Counted from the first letter of the stretch, positions 1 through 6,388 are shown. The stretch is 9,887 nt of DNA from Microbacteriaceae bacterium (GCA_030840185.1 JAUZFY010000337.1:1-9887), one strand, 5' to 3'. Notes: generated by a model not told the origin, from the sequence alone. Numbers and translations are program-made.

Positions 1-133
1 CACACGAGGTGTGCGCAAACGGTCATTGAGCGCCGAGGGCTCTGCATGAATACTCAGTGGAGTCTTGTCGTGCATGATTCGAGCGCGGCGGGTCCCCATG
101 ACGGGTGTCAGCGACGACACTGGAGGAGAGACA
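1..133. promoter_or_regulatory. Leader region of the MFS transporter
   Basis: No gene is supported here. CACAC/GTGTG (1-5 with 9-13) is a small inverted repeat, perhaps the end of a transcript from outside the window or an operator. GTGTC/GACAC (105-109 with 116-120) forms a small hairpin right before the ribosome site GGAGGAGAG (122-130) of the transporter and might modulate its translation. I cannot pick a promoter with confidence. Confidence 0.3.
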
Positions 134-1540
134 ATGAGCGACAGCAGAAGCGTCGGAGCAGTCGAGTCCGCGAACGGGGGATTGGGCAGCGATCGCACCG
201 GGACGTCCGGGCTCAAGAAGATCGTGGTCGCATCCATGGCCGGAACCGTTGTGGAGTGGTACGAATTCTTCCTCTACGCCACGGCCGCGAGCCTTGTCTT
301 CGGCACTCTGTTTTTCCCGAACGCCGGCACGCAGCTCGACGGCATCATCGCCGCCTTCCTCACCTACGCGGTCGGCTTCATCGCCCGGCCCATCGGCGGC
401 ATCGTCTTCGGTCAGATAGGCGACCGGCTCGGGCGTAAGCACACGCTCCAGATGACGATCATCCTGGTCGGCGTCGCGACCTTCCTCATGGGCTGCCTGC
501 CGGGCTTCAACACGATCGGCTACTGGGCACCGGCCCTGCTCGTGGCGTTGCGCTTCATTCAGGGCTTCGCTGTCGGCGGCGAATGGGGCGGCGCGGTGCT
601 TCTCGTCGCCGAGCACAGCCCGAACGAGTCGCGCGGCTTTTGGTCGAGCTGGCCGCAGTCGGCCGTGCCAGTCGGCAACCTACTCGCGACGCTCGTGCTC
701 CTCACGATGTCATGGGTCCTTCCCTCCGCGGAGTTCCTCAGCTGGGGCTGGAGGGTGGCCTTCTGGCTATCCGCGATCATCGTGGTGCTCGGCTACTACA
801 TCCGCTCACAGGTGAACGAGGCGCCGATCTTTCTCGAGGCGCGCGCCAAAGTCGAAACCGAAGCGGCAGTCAGCTACGGCGTCGGCGAGGTCATTCGCAA
901 ATACCCGCTGGGCATCCTCCAGGCCATGGGGCTTCGTTTCGCGGAGAACATCCTCTACTACATCATCGTGAGCTTTTCGATTGTCTACCTCGTGGCGGTG
1001 CACAAGTACAACACCAGCCAGTTGCTGCTTGCCCTCGTGATCGCCAACGTCGTGCACTTTTTGGTGATCCCACAAATCGGCAAGCTTTCTGACGCGATGG
1101 GACGCAAACCGGTCTACCTCATCGGGGCGGTGCTCGGGGCGGTCTGGCCCTTCTTGGCCTTTCCGATGTTCGACACTCTCAACCCGGTGATCATTGCCAT
1201 CGCTATAACGATCGGGCTGGTTTTTCACGCGTTCATGTATGCCGGGCAGCCGGCGATCATGTCCGAGATGTTCCCCACGAGAATGCGCTACTCCGGCGTC
1301 TCGCTCGGCTACCAGGTGACTTCGATCCTCGCGGGGTCGCTCGCCCCGATCATCGCGACCGCGCTGCTGCAGCAGTACAACTCGTGGCTGCCGGTTGCCC
1401 TGTACATCGTGATCGCCTGCGCCATCACCGCCGCCACGGTGCTTTCGCTCCGCGAAACGAAGGGAGTCTCGCTGCGCGACGTCGACTTCGCCGACGCGAA
1501 GAAGCACGGGCTGGCGACGGCAGAGGCCCCTCTCCTCTAG
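134..1540 (+). CDS. MHS-family MFS transporter (metabolite:H+ symporter)
   Basis: A 468-residue inner-membrane secondary transporter of the major facilitator superfamily, metabolite:H+ symporter branch (the family of ProP, ShiA and KgtP). The first helix carries EWYEFFLYA (residues 41-49), typical of this branch. The MFS motif A loop GDRLGRK is at 96-102, and RFIQGFAVGGEWGGA at 140-154 is the characteristic MHS signature. WRVAFW follows at 206-211, and a second motif A copy (SDAMGRK) sits in the C-terminal half. Length and about 12 hydrophobic segments fit a complete protein. The ATG at 134 is chosen because GGAGGAGAG lies just before it; an in-frame TTG at 65 would add 23 unconserved-looking residues without a good ribosome site. 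The substrate cannot be read from the sequence; organic acids and compatible solutes are common in the family. It converges on the next gene and is not clearly tied to the ethanolamine locus. Confidence 0.93.
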   Translation: MSDSRSVGAVESANGGLGSDRTGTSGLKKIVVASMAGTVVEWYEFFLYATAASLVFGTLFFPNAGTQLDGIIAAFLTYAVGFIARPIGGIVFGQIGDRLGRKHTLQMTIILVGVATFLMGCLPGFNTIGYWAPALLVALRFIQGFAVGGEWGGAVLLVAEHSPNESRGFWSSWPQSAVPVGNLLATLVLLTMSWVLPSAEFLSWGWRVAFWLSAIIVVLGYYIRSQVNEAPIFLEARAKVETEAAVSYGVGEVIRKYPLGILQAMGLRFAENILYYIIVSFSIVYLVAVHKYNTSQLLLALVIANVVHFLVIPQIGKLSDAMGRKPVYLIGAVLGAVWPFLAFPMFDTLNPVIIAIAITIGLVFHAFMYAGQPAIMSEMFPTRMRYSGVSLGYQVTSILAGSLAPIIATALLQQYNSWLPVALYIVIACAITAATVLSLRETKGVSLRDVDFADAKKHGLATAEAPLL

Positions 1541-1559
1541 CGCGACGTTCTCAGTCGCG
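1541..1559. terminator. Hairpin at convergent gene ends
   Basis: Directly after the transporter stop codon, CGCGAC (1541-1546) and GTCGCG (1554-1559) form a perfect 6-bp stem with a 7-nt loop. The stop of the opposing gene lies inside the loop. There is no T-run on either side, so it is not a textbook intrinsic terminator. Its position between converging genes makes a shared termination or transcript-end structure the simplest reading. Confidence 0.5.
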
Positions 1560-1886
1560 GGATGCTACGGATGGCATCGACTTAGTTCCCCGCTGAGTCG
1601 CCCGGGTGCCACCGACGTGATGGCTGCCAGGTCCCATTCCAATGTTGACGACCGCGAATACCGTGCCGGGTCCGATGAGCAGTAGTTCGACGCCGTCCTT
1701 GTGGAGCAGCGGAACCAACTCGGTGTCCGCTCGTGCTATGACATCCTGTGCTCGCGCCGAGAAGATTGACGCCATCACTTCGGTCGCCAGAAAGTCGCGA
1801 CCACCGTGGTGCACGACCCTGTTGAAAGTGCGCTCGGTGCCGCCGTCGTCGTCAAGTTCGCGAAGGTTGGGGGAATGAATTGTCAT
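1551..1886 (-). CDS. Hypothetical protein, 111 aa
   Basis: I do not recognise this protein. It reads as a soluble 111-residue polypeptide with no signal peptide or membrane segment. The middle (about residues 30-85) has a natural helix/strand composition, including FLATEVMASIFSARAQDVI and GVELLLIGPGTVFAVVNIG, while the last 25 residues look less ordered. The ATG at 1886 is preceded by AAGGA with about 7 nt spacing, which supports translation. Opposite-strand frames are Ser/Arg-rich and look like shadows. The gene converges with the MFS transporter and diverges from the small membrane-protein gene at 2079. Its upstream region carries a 12-nt palindrome next to the ribosome site and a 17-nt dyad further up, so it may be regulated. 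Function unknown. Confidence 0.65.
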   Translation of the reverse strand: MTIHSPNLRELDDDGGTERTFNRVVHHGGRDFLATEVMASIFSARAQDVIARADTELVPLLHKDGVELLLIGPGTVFAVVNIGMGPGSHHVGGTRATQRGTKSMPSVASRD

Positions 1887-1897
1887 CGTGGATCCTT

Positions 1898-1909
1898 AGC
1901 TGATCAGCT
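1898..1909. promoter_or_regulatory. 12-nt perfect palindrome AGCTGATCAGCT
   Basis: A perfect self-complementary 12-mer lying 12 nt upstream of the start codon of the minus-strand 111-aa gene, next to its ribosome-binding site. It could be an operator or a small structure near the 5' end of the transcript. A palindrome of this length can also arise by chance. Confidence 0.3.
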
Positions 1910-1938
1910 CTGATGCTGTTGCGCACGAAGAGGACTAC

Positions 1939-1955
1939 CGCGATCTTAGATCGCG
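1939..1955. promoter_or_regulatory. 17-nt inverted repeat, operator-like
   Basis: CGCGATCT (1939-1946) and AGATCGCG (1948-1955) are exact 8-nt inverted arms around one central T. The dyad lies between two diverging genes, 53 nt upstream of the 111-aa gene and 124 nt upstream of the 60-aa gene. A further AGATCGC half copy occurs at 1982-1988, next to a TTGACA at 1977-1982 that could be a -35 element for the plus-strand gene. This layout is typical of a dimeric repressor site. No regulator is identifiable from the sequence. Confidence 0.45.
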
Positions 1956-2078
1956 CCATTTGGCCAAAAATAGGCATTGACAGATCGCTGAATTCACCAG
2001 TTCGGGTGAGGAAGCGAACGGCGGGGTTGACCGTGCATGCAAACCCGTGGAAGTTGAACAGCGACTCAGGGAGAAAAC

Positions 2079-2261
2079 ATGCGATCAAGACTTGTGCCGA
2101 TGGTGTTGGTGGCGCTCGCCGCCTACGTGCTCGGCGCCCGCGCCGGCCAGGAGCGCTACGAGGCAATTAGGCGAATGGCCACGAGGGGTTGGAACGACCC
2201 TCGGACTCAGAAGTCGAGAATGAAGGCAAGGCGGGCGCAACTAAAGACAGCCCGATCATAA
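2079..2261 (+). CDS. Small YtxH-like membrane protein, 60 aa
   Basis: A 60-residue protein with one N-terminal hydrophobic segment (about residues 5-20, VPMVLVALAAYVLGARAG) followed by a basic, helical cytoplasmic tail containing ERYEAIRR and WNDPRTQK. The pattern 'YVLGARAGQERYE...WNDPRTQ' matches a group of small actinobacterial proteins often annotated YtxH-like or hypothetical membrane protein. Their function is not established; stress or envelope roles are only assumed. The ATG at 2079 has AGGGAG upstream with suitable spacing. The tail has many Arg and Lys residues, as expected for a positive-inside anchor. The gene stands alone; a small CCCC/GGGG hairpin (2282-2294) follows it. Confidence 0.75.
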   Translation: MRSRLVPMVLVALAAYVLGARAGQERYEAIRRMATRGWNDPRTQKSRMKARRAQLKTARS

Positions 2262-2281
2262 CGAGGCATTGTCAGATACAC

Positions 2282-2294
2282 CCCCGTTTTGGGG
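2282..2294 (+). terminator. Weak hairpin after the 60-aa gene
   Basis: CCCC (2282-2285) and GGGG (2291-2294) flank the 5-nt loop GTTTT, 20 nt after the stop codon of the small membrane protein. The stem is only 4 bp and has no T-tract, so terminator activity is uncertain. Confidence 0.2.
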
Positions 2295-2386
2295 CCAACG
2301 CGCTCGACACATCGCCTCGTCGTCGCTGCTAACTTTGACCCAGATGTTCGGGAGAAATTCCTGCATCACCTGCTGATCGTGCGCCG

Positions 2387-2403
2387 AACGCGGGGGCGTT
2401 TTT
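2387..2403 (+). terminator. Short intrinsic-terminator-like hairpin with T-run
   Basis: AACGC (2387-2391) pairs with GCGTT (2396-2400) around a GGGG loop, and the T-run continues to 2403. The T-run follows the stem only on the plus strand. It could end transcripts of the 60-aa gene, or separate them from the structured segment starting at 2423. The stem is short, so confidence is limited. Confidence 0.35.
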
Positions 2404-2422
2404 GGCATGATTCACAGGTCAT

Positions 2423-2483
2423 GTTTCGGTTCGGGAACTGAGACTCACCGGTCGCCGTCGCTCTTCGGGGCGGCGGCGATCGG
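2423..2483 (+). ncRNA. Two adjacent stem-loops, candidate structured RNA
   Basis: Stem-loop 1 pairs 2423-2431 with 2436-2444 (9 bp, loop CGGG). Stem-loop 2 pairs 2448-2463 with 2468-2483 (16 bp without a mismatch) and is capped by a C(UUCG)G tetraloop at 2463-2468. The two are separated by three bases. Five of the 25 pairs are G-U in plus-strand RNA (2425:2442, 2428:2439, 2451:2480, 2458:2473, 2462:2469). The same positions would be A-C mismatches in minus-strand RNA, so the structure favours plus-strand transcription. It matches no RNA family I know. It may be a small RNA, a 3'-UTR structure of the 60-aa gene, or antisense to the end of the minus-strand gene at 2689. No clear promoter or T-tract was found. 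Confidence 0.4.
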
Positions 2484-2688
2484 CTTCAGCGCCGCCAACG
2501 AGGGGCGCGGGCCTTGCTCAGCGCGCCGGACGGACGGTGCCGTGCGAACGACAAAACGACCAACGCTGGGAATGGCTAAGCCAAGACCTGCCGTGCTAAG
2601 ACCACGGACCGTTCCGCCCGCCGAACGGGGTCGCTGCAGCGAATGACCGCCCGGGCAGGCATACGGTGCCGGACGGCAGGAGCTGCGA
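2484..2688. other. Non-coding gap remainder with further small inverted repeats
   Basis: No convincing gene is visible. Two further inverted repeats are present: GGCGCG/CGCGCC (2504-2509 with 2522-2527) and CCGTTC/GAACGG (2609-2614 with 2623-2628, 8-nt loop). CGCCGCC at 2490-2496 is complementary to 2472-2478, the right arm of the strong hairpin, and so could form a competing 7-bp pair. Neither of the two further hairpins is followed by a T-run. The plus-strand reading frame 2407-2646 has shadow-like composition and no ribosome site that I can defend. Confidence 0.35.
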
Positions 2689-3192
2689 CTACGCCGCTCG
2701 CCGAGAAACGAACGACTCGGCGCTGGCTGCGACCTCGGCAGCAGCGTCGACGTCGGTCTCGCTGGCGTTGGTCTCGACCTTGGAATCCACCTCGGATTCA
2801 GAATCGACCGCCGATTCAGCGGCGACGTCGGCCTCCGACTCGAGGATCAGGGGCTCGATCGACATCTCACTGGGCGACTCAGACTCGAGCCAGCGGGTGT
2901 CGCTCTCGGCAATTTCATCCTCGGTTTCCGCGGCGATCTCGGCAACGCCGTCGTCGGAAGAGACGGCCACCGGCGTCGTGACGTGGGTGGCGATGTCGCG
3001 AGCGATGAATTCGGCTATCGTCTCGCCAAAGAGGGAGTCGGTGTCTGTCGCGCTGCGAAACTGCAGCGTCCACATTCCCGCTGCACCAACGGCCTTGAGG
3101 AGTCGTTCGCGCACCAGATCGAAAACGAGTTCCTCGAGCTCGTGCGAGTCTGCCGGAGACAGGCCGCCACTGTGCTTGCGTGATTCAATCAC
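2689..3192 (-). CDS. Hypothetical protein with acidic C-terminal tail, 167 aa
   Basis: Not recognised as a named family. Residues 1 to about 75 look folded, mostly helical, with an amphipathic stretch HELEELVFDLVRERLLKAVG (18-37), an aromatic turn MWTLQF (40-45) and SLFGETIAEFIARDIATHV (53-71). Residues about 80-160 are low-complexity and strongly acidic, rich in Glu, Asp, Ser, Ala and Val, with SE/SD-containing imperfect repeats. The protein ends in a short basic SRRAA. There is no signal peptide or membrane segment, so it is probably cytoplasmic. The start is GTG at 3192, supported by GGAGGGTGA just upstream. The tail could be a disordered interaction segment. The gene lies downstream of the permease on the same strand, with a 90-nt gap and its own likely promoter region. 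Confidence 0.75.
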   Translation of the reverse strand: MIESRKHSGGLSPADSHELEELVFDLVRERLLKAVGAAGMWTLQFRSATDTDSLFGETIAEFIARDIATHVTTPVAVSSDDGVAEIAAETEDEIAESDTRWLESESPSEMSIEPLILESEADVAAESAVDSESEVDSKVETNASETDVDAAAEVAASAESFVSRRAA

Positions 3193-3255
3193 GACTCACC
3201 CTCCACTCTAGGTCCGTTACTTGCTCAGTATGAATTAGGTACCGAGAACAGTGGG

Positions 3256-3273
3256 GGTGACACGCCGGTGACA
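3256..3273. repeat. Direct repeat GGTGACA x2, 11 nt apart
   Basis: Two identical heptamers at 3256-3262 and 3267-3273 are spaced start to start by 11 nt, about one helical turn. They lie in the 90-nt gap between the permease stop and the acidic-tail gene, about 64-81 nt upstream of the latter's start. This is a plausible tandem activator site for that gene, but chance cannot be excluded. Confidence 0.3.
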
Positions 3274-3282
3274 GTTGCTCGC

Positions 3283-4809
3283 CTAGGGCGTGAAAACCTC
3301 GTCCTCCATCGCGTCGTAGCCCTCGGCCTGGGGGTCGCCGTGAAGGCCGCCGCTGAGCGCGTATTCCTCCTCGGGGGAAAGCACGAGACGATTGCGACCG
3401 ACGAGGGCAAAGATGAGAATGCCCGCGGCGAAAATGATGAGTCCCGTGAAGATCGCGGGCCGGAAGTCGATGACGAAGACGATACCGAAGAAGGTCAGGG
3501 CGGCGATCGCGCCCGCAACTACTGCGCCGAAGACGCCGACCGGGCTCCGATATGGCCGGTTAGCGTTCGGAAACTTGCGGCGGAGGATGACGAAGGAGAC
3601 CATCTGCATCACGTAGGAGATGACGGCGCCGAACACCGCGATGAACAGGATTATCCCGTTTGCCGCGGTGGAGGCGGCCTCGCTCGCCGCGGATATCCAC
3701 TGCACCACGAGTAGAACGATGAAACCGACGACAGCCCCGACGATGAGCGCGACCCACGGGGTCTCGTGTTTGCGTCCGGTGAGGGAGAGGAACTTCGGGT
3801 AGTACCCGGCGCGAGACAGCGAGTACATGTTGCGGCCGGCAGCGAACATGATGCCCTGCAGCGACGCGAGCAGGCCGACCAGCGCGAACAGCGCCAGAAT
3901 CGCGGCGACACCGTCGGGCAGAAACGCCCGGAAGCCGTCAAGCAGCGGTTCCCCCGACGCGGCGATCTGCTTCGAGCCCGTCACCGCTGGGTTGAGGAAG
4001 AGCACGAGAAGTCCGAAGAACGCGAGAGTGACAATGCCCCAAATGCCGGCGCGCGGGATGTCCTTGGTCGGGTTGTGCGCCTCTTCGGCCGCGAGGGGAA
4101 GTTCTTCGATTCCGAGGAAGAACCACGTCGCAAATGGAAGAGCGAACAGAACTCCGCTCCAACCAAACGGAAGGAATTGGCTGTTGCCCTCGGTGGGGGC
4201 AATGTTCAGCAGTCGACCGAAGTCGACGGCTCCGAACGCCAGGGCCATGACGGTGAAGATCACGAGCACCGCTATTGAAATGATCGCCACGATGAGGGCG
4301 AAGCGAAAGCTTGCCTGCGCGCCAAGCGAGTTGAGACCGACGAAGACGGCGTAGAGGATGACCCACCAGAGCCAGCCGGGGAGGCTGAAGTGCAACAGTT
4401 CCTTCGTGATGGAGTCTGCGTAGTACGCGGAGAACAGCACGACGACTGCGGTCGTGACCACGTATTCGATTGTCTCGGCGAGGCCGGTTATGAAGCCTCC
4501 CCACGGTCCCATCGCGGCTCGTGCGAACGAATACGCGCCGCCGGTGTGCGGCATGGCGGCGGACATTTCTCCGATGGAGAAGAGCATTCCGAAGTACATG
4601 ATGATGATGACGATCGTTGCGATGAGCAGGCCGCCCCACCCCGCCTGCCCAAGACCGGGATTCCAACCGGAAAAGTCGCCGGAGATGACGGCGGCGATTC
4701 CGATGCCCCACAGCCCCCAAAATCCCGCGGTGCGCTTGAGGCTTCTTTTCTCGAAGTAGCCCTCCGCGGCCTTGGTGTAGGTGACTCCAGAGACTCTGTT
4801 CTCGGCCAT
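3283..4809 (-). CDS. APC-family permease, ethanolamine-permease type
   Basis: A 508-residue cytoplasmic-membrane amino acid/polyamine/organocation transporter, probably importing ethanolamine. After a polar N-terminus with FEKRSLKRT (19-27), the first helix holds ISGDFSGWNPGLGQAGWGG (42-60). This matches the start of characterised ethanolamine permeases (the Eat type) more closely than general amino acid permeases. EMSAAMPHTGGAYSFAR (81-97) is the APC signature around the second helix. GIEELPLAAEEAHNPTKDIPRA (233-254) is the conserved loop of this family. About 12 hydrophobic segments are present, with an acidic C-terminal tail ending near DEVFTP. The ATG at 4809 is preceded by GGAGGA at good spacing; the TTG at 4824 is inside that region and is not preferred. 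It diverges from the glutamine synthetase operon and shares its control region, fitting joint induction. The substrate is assigned by family and context, not proven. Confidence 0.88.
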   Translation of the reverse strand: MAENRVSGVTYTKAAEGYFEKRSLKRTAGFWGLWGIGIAAVISGDFSGWNPGLGQAGWGGLLIATIVIIIMYFGMLFSIGEMSAAMPHTGGAYSFARAAMGPWGGFITGLAETIEYVVTTAVVVLFSAYYADSITKELLHFSLPGWLWWVILYAVFVGLNSLGAQASFRFALIVAIISIAVLVIFTVMALAFGAVDFGRLLNIAPTEGNSQFLPFGWSGVLFALPFATWFFLGIEELPLAAEEAHNPTKDIPRAGIWGIVTLAFFGLLVLFLNPAVTGSKQIAASGEPLLDGFRAFLPDGVAAILALFALVGLLASLQGIMFAAGRNMYSLSRAGYYPKFLSLTGRKHETPWVALIVGAVVGFIVLLVVQWISAASEAASTAANGIILFIAVFGAVISYVMQMVSFVILRRKFPNANRPYRSPVGVFGAVVAGAIAALTFFGIVFVIDFRPAIFTGLIIFAAGILIFALVGRNRLVLSPEEEYALSGGLHGDPQAEGYDAMEDEVFTP

Positions 4810-5020
4810 GAATTCCTCCAGCAACGCGGGTGTGTCGGGTGTTGGTCAAATGGGGCAACGTTCACGCTTATCGGAGAGCATGGCGTTTATTGGTACTCGG
4901 TGTCTACCTTTGGGGGCAAAAAGCTGTGAGCCCGTTTAGGATCGTGGACATGCCGTCGGAGATGTAATGGTCGGCACGCCGCATTCAAGCCGTCCGCCGA
5001 ACCGAGGAAGAGGACACACG
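4810..5020. promoter_or_regulatory. Divergent control region of permease and catabolic operon
   Basis: This 211-nt stretch separates the permease start from the glutamine synthetase start and must contain both promoters. CGCTTAT (4865-4871) and CGTTTAT (4884-4890) are direct repeats 19 nt apart, and CGTTTAG (4933-4939) is a third near-copy. Weak inverted arms GGTA/TACC occur near 4892-4908, but no full GntR-type dyad is evident. TAGGAT (4937-4942) could be a -10 for the rightward operon, though no good -35 is spaced from it. GAGGAAGAGG (5004-5013) is the likely ribosome site for the synthetase. The FadR-type regulator encoded at the operon end is the obvious candidate to bind here. Confidence 0.6.
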
Positions 5021-6388
5021 ATGGCCGCTCGAACCGGAATGCTCACTACTGATCAACTCAACGGGCTCATCGACGCCGGCGAGATCGACACGGTGATCGT
5101 GGCCTTCACCGACATGCAGGGACGACTGGTCGGCAAACGAACCTCGGCCCGGCTGTTCAGAGAGGAGATCAGCCAGCACGGCGCGGAGTGCTGCAACTAC
5201 CTGCTCGCGGTGGATGTCGAGATGAACACCGTCGACGGTTACCGGATCTCCTCCTGGGAGCGCGGCTACGGCGACATGGCCATGATTCCCGACCTGACGA
5301 CGCTTCGATTGGTTCCCTGGCTTCCCGGAACCGCGCTCGTTCTCGCCGACCTCACCTGGCTTGACGAGAAGCCGGTCACCCCGGCTCCTCGCGAGATTCT
5401 GAAGCGGCAGATCGAACGACTTGCCGAGAAGGGGCTGATCCCTTACGTGGGCACCGAGCTGGAATTCTTGGTGTTCGAGAACAGCTACCGTGACGCCTGG
5501 TCGAAGGGATACGTCGGACTCACGCCCGCGAGCGACTACAACATCGACTACGCGCTGCTTGCCTCCACGCGGATGGAGCCGTTGCTGCGCGACATCCGAG
5601 TCAGCATGGAAAACGCCGGCATGTACTGCGAGGGAGTCAAGGGCGAGTGCAATCTGGGGCAGCAGGAGATCGCCTTCCGCTACGAAGACGCCCTGACCAC
5701 GTGCGACAACCACTCCATCTACAAGAACGGGGCCAAGGAGATCGCCGACAAGCACGGCAAGTCGTTGACCTTCATGGCCAAATTCAACGAGCGCGAGGGC
5801 AACTCCTGTCACATCCACATCTCGTTCCGGGGCGCCGACGGCGGTGCGGTCTTTGCCGACCCGGAAGACGAACTGGGGATGTCAAAGATGTTCCGGCACT
5901 TCCTCGCCGGCCAACTCAAGACCATGCGGGAACTCACACTCTTCTTCGCCCCCAACATCAACTCGTACAAGCGCTATGTCGAGGGGAGCTTCGCGCCAAC
6001 CGCGGTCGCCTGGGGCCTCGACAATCGGACCTGCTCCCTTCGGGTAGTCGGTCACGGGCTCGGCTTGCGAGTGGAAAACCGGGTTCCCGGCGGCGACGTC
6101 AACCAATACCTCGCGACGGCCGCCCTGATCGCCGGGGGGCTCTACGGAATCGAGCACGAGCTCGAGCTCGAACCGGCGCTAGAGGGAAACGCCTACGGGA
6201 GCGACGCGCCGAGGGTGCCGGCAACGCTGCGCGAAGCCGCCGAGCTGTTCGGCAGGTCGGAGATCGCCCGCGATGCCTTCGGGTCGGACGTCGTCGAGCA
6301 CTATGTGAACAACGCACGGGTCGAGGTGCAGGCCTACGATGCCGCGATTACCGATTGGGAGAGAGTCCGTGGTTTCGAACGATTCTGA
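5021..6388 (+). CDS. GlnA4-like glutamine synthetase (probable gamma-glutamylamide synthetase)
   Basis: A 455-residue type-I-fold glutamine synthetase paralogue that likely joins glutamate to an amine with ATP, probably ethanolamine. Visible active-site blocks are GTELEFLVFE (metal Glu146, Glu148), GECNLGQQE (Glu209, Glu216), NSCHIHIS (His264, His266), NINSYKRYVEG (Arg318), DNRTCSLRV (Arg336) and VENRVPGGDVNQYL (Glu352, Arg354). The usual DGSS near the ammonium site is DGYR at 72-75, and NPYL is NQYL at 361-364. Such changes are expected of paralogues that use larger amines. Streptomyces GlnA4 is a known gamma-glutamylethanolamide synthetase; GlnA3 acts on polyamines. The ATG at 5021 has the strong site GAGGAAGAGG. 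An ATG at 4967 with GGAG nearby would add 18 unconserved-looking residues. First gene of the operon; its end overlaps the next gene by 20 nt. Confidence 0.9.
   Translation: MAARTGMLTTDQLNGLIDAGEIDTVIVAFTDMQGRLVGKRTSARLFREEISQHGAECCNYLLAVDVEMNTVDGYRISSWERGYGDMAMIPDLTTLRLVPWLPGTALVLADLTWLDEKPVTPAPREILKRQIERLAEKGLIPYVGTELEFLVFENSYRDAWSKGYVGLTPASDYNIDYALLASTRMEPLLRDIRVSMENAGMYCEGVKGECNLGQQEIAFRYEDALTTCDNHSIYKNGAKEIADKHGKSLTFMAKFNEREGNSCHIHISFRGADGGAVFADPEDELGMSKMFRHFLAGQLKTMRELTLFFAPNINSYKRYVEGSFAPTAVAWGLDNRTCSLRVVGHGLGLRVENRVPGGDVNQYLATAALIAGGLYGIEHELELEPALEGNAYGSDAPRVPATLREAAELFGRSEIARDAFGSDVVEHYVNNARVEVQAYDAAITDWERVRGFERF

Noticed and set aside
65..133. N-terminal extension of the MFS transporter from a TTG start
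   Set aside because: The ATG at 134 has a near-ideal ribosome site and the extension looks like untranslated leader.
1852..2166. Minus-strand 104-residue reading frame opposite the 60-aa gene
   Set aside because: Low-quality Arg-rich composition over the small membrane-protein gene; the plus-strand gene has a better start and a recognisable pattern.
2407..2646. Plus-strand 79-residue reading frame in the gap
   Set aside because: Arg/Pro/Ser/Gly-rich without motifs, no defensible ribosome site, and it runs through the strong hairpins; more likely non-coding.
2262..2688. RNase P RNA, tmRNA or a tRNA in the structured gap
   Set aside because: The conserved sequence blocks I know for these RNAs are absent, and no cloverleaf could be drawn.
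3938..4858. Arg/His-rich minus-strand frame overlapping the permease in another frame
   Set aside because: Composition of an out-of-frame reading of a membrane-protein gene, with no motifs.
4985..5818. Minus-strand frame (277 residues) opposite the glutamine synthetase
   Set aside because: The sense frame has all glutamine synthetase blocks; the antisense product has no recognisable domain.
6339..6368. Upstream ATG for the PuuD-like hydrolase
   Set aside because: It would deepen the overlap with the synthetase; the GTG at 6369 has a better ribosome site and gives a family-typical length.
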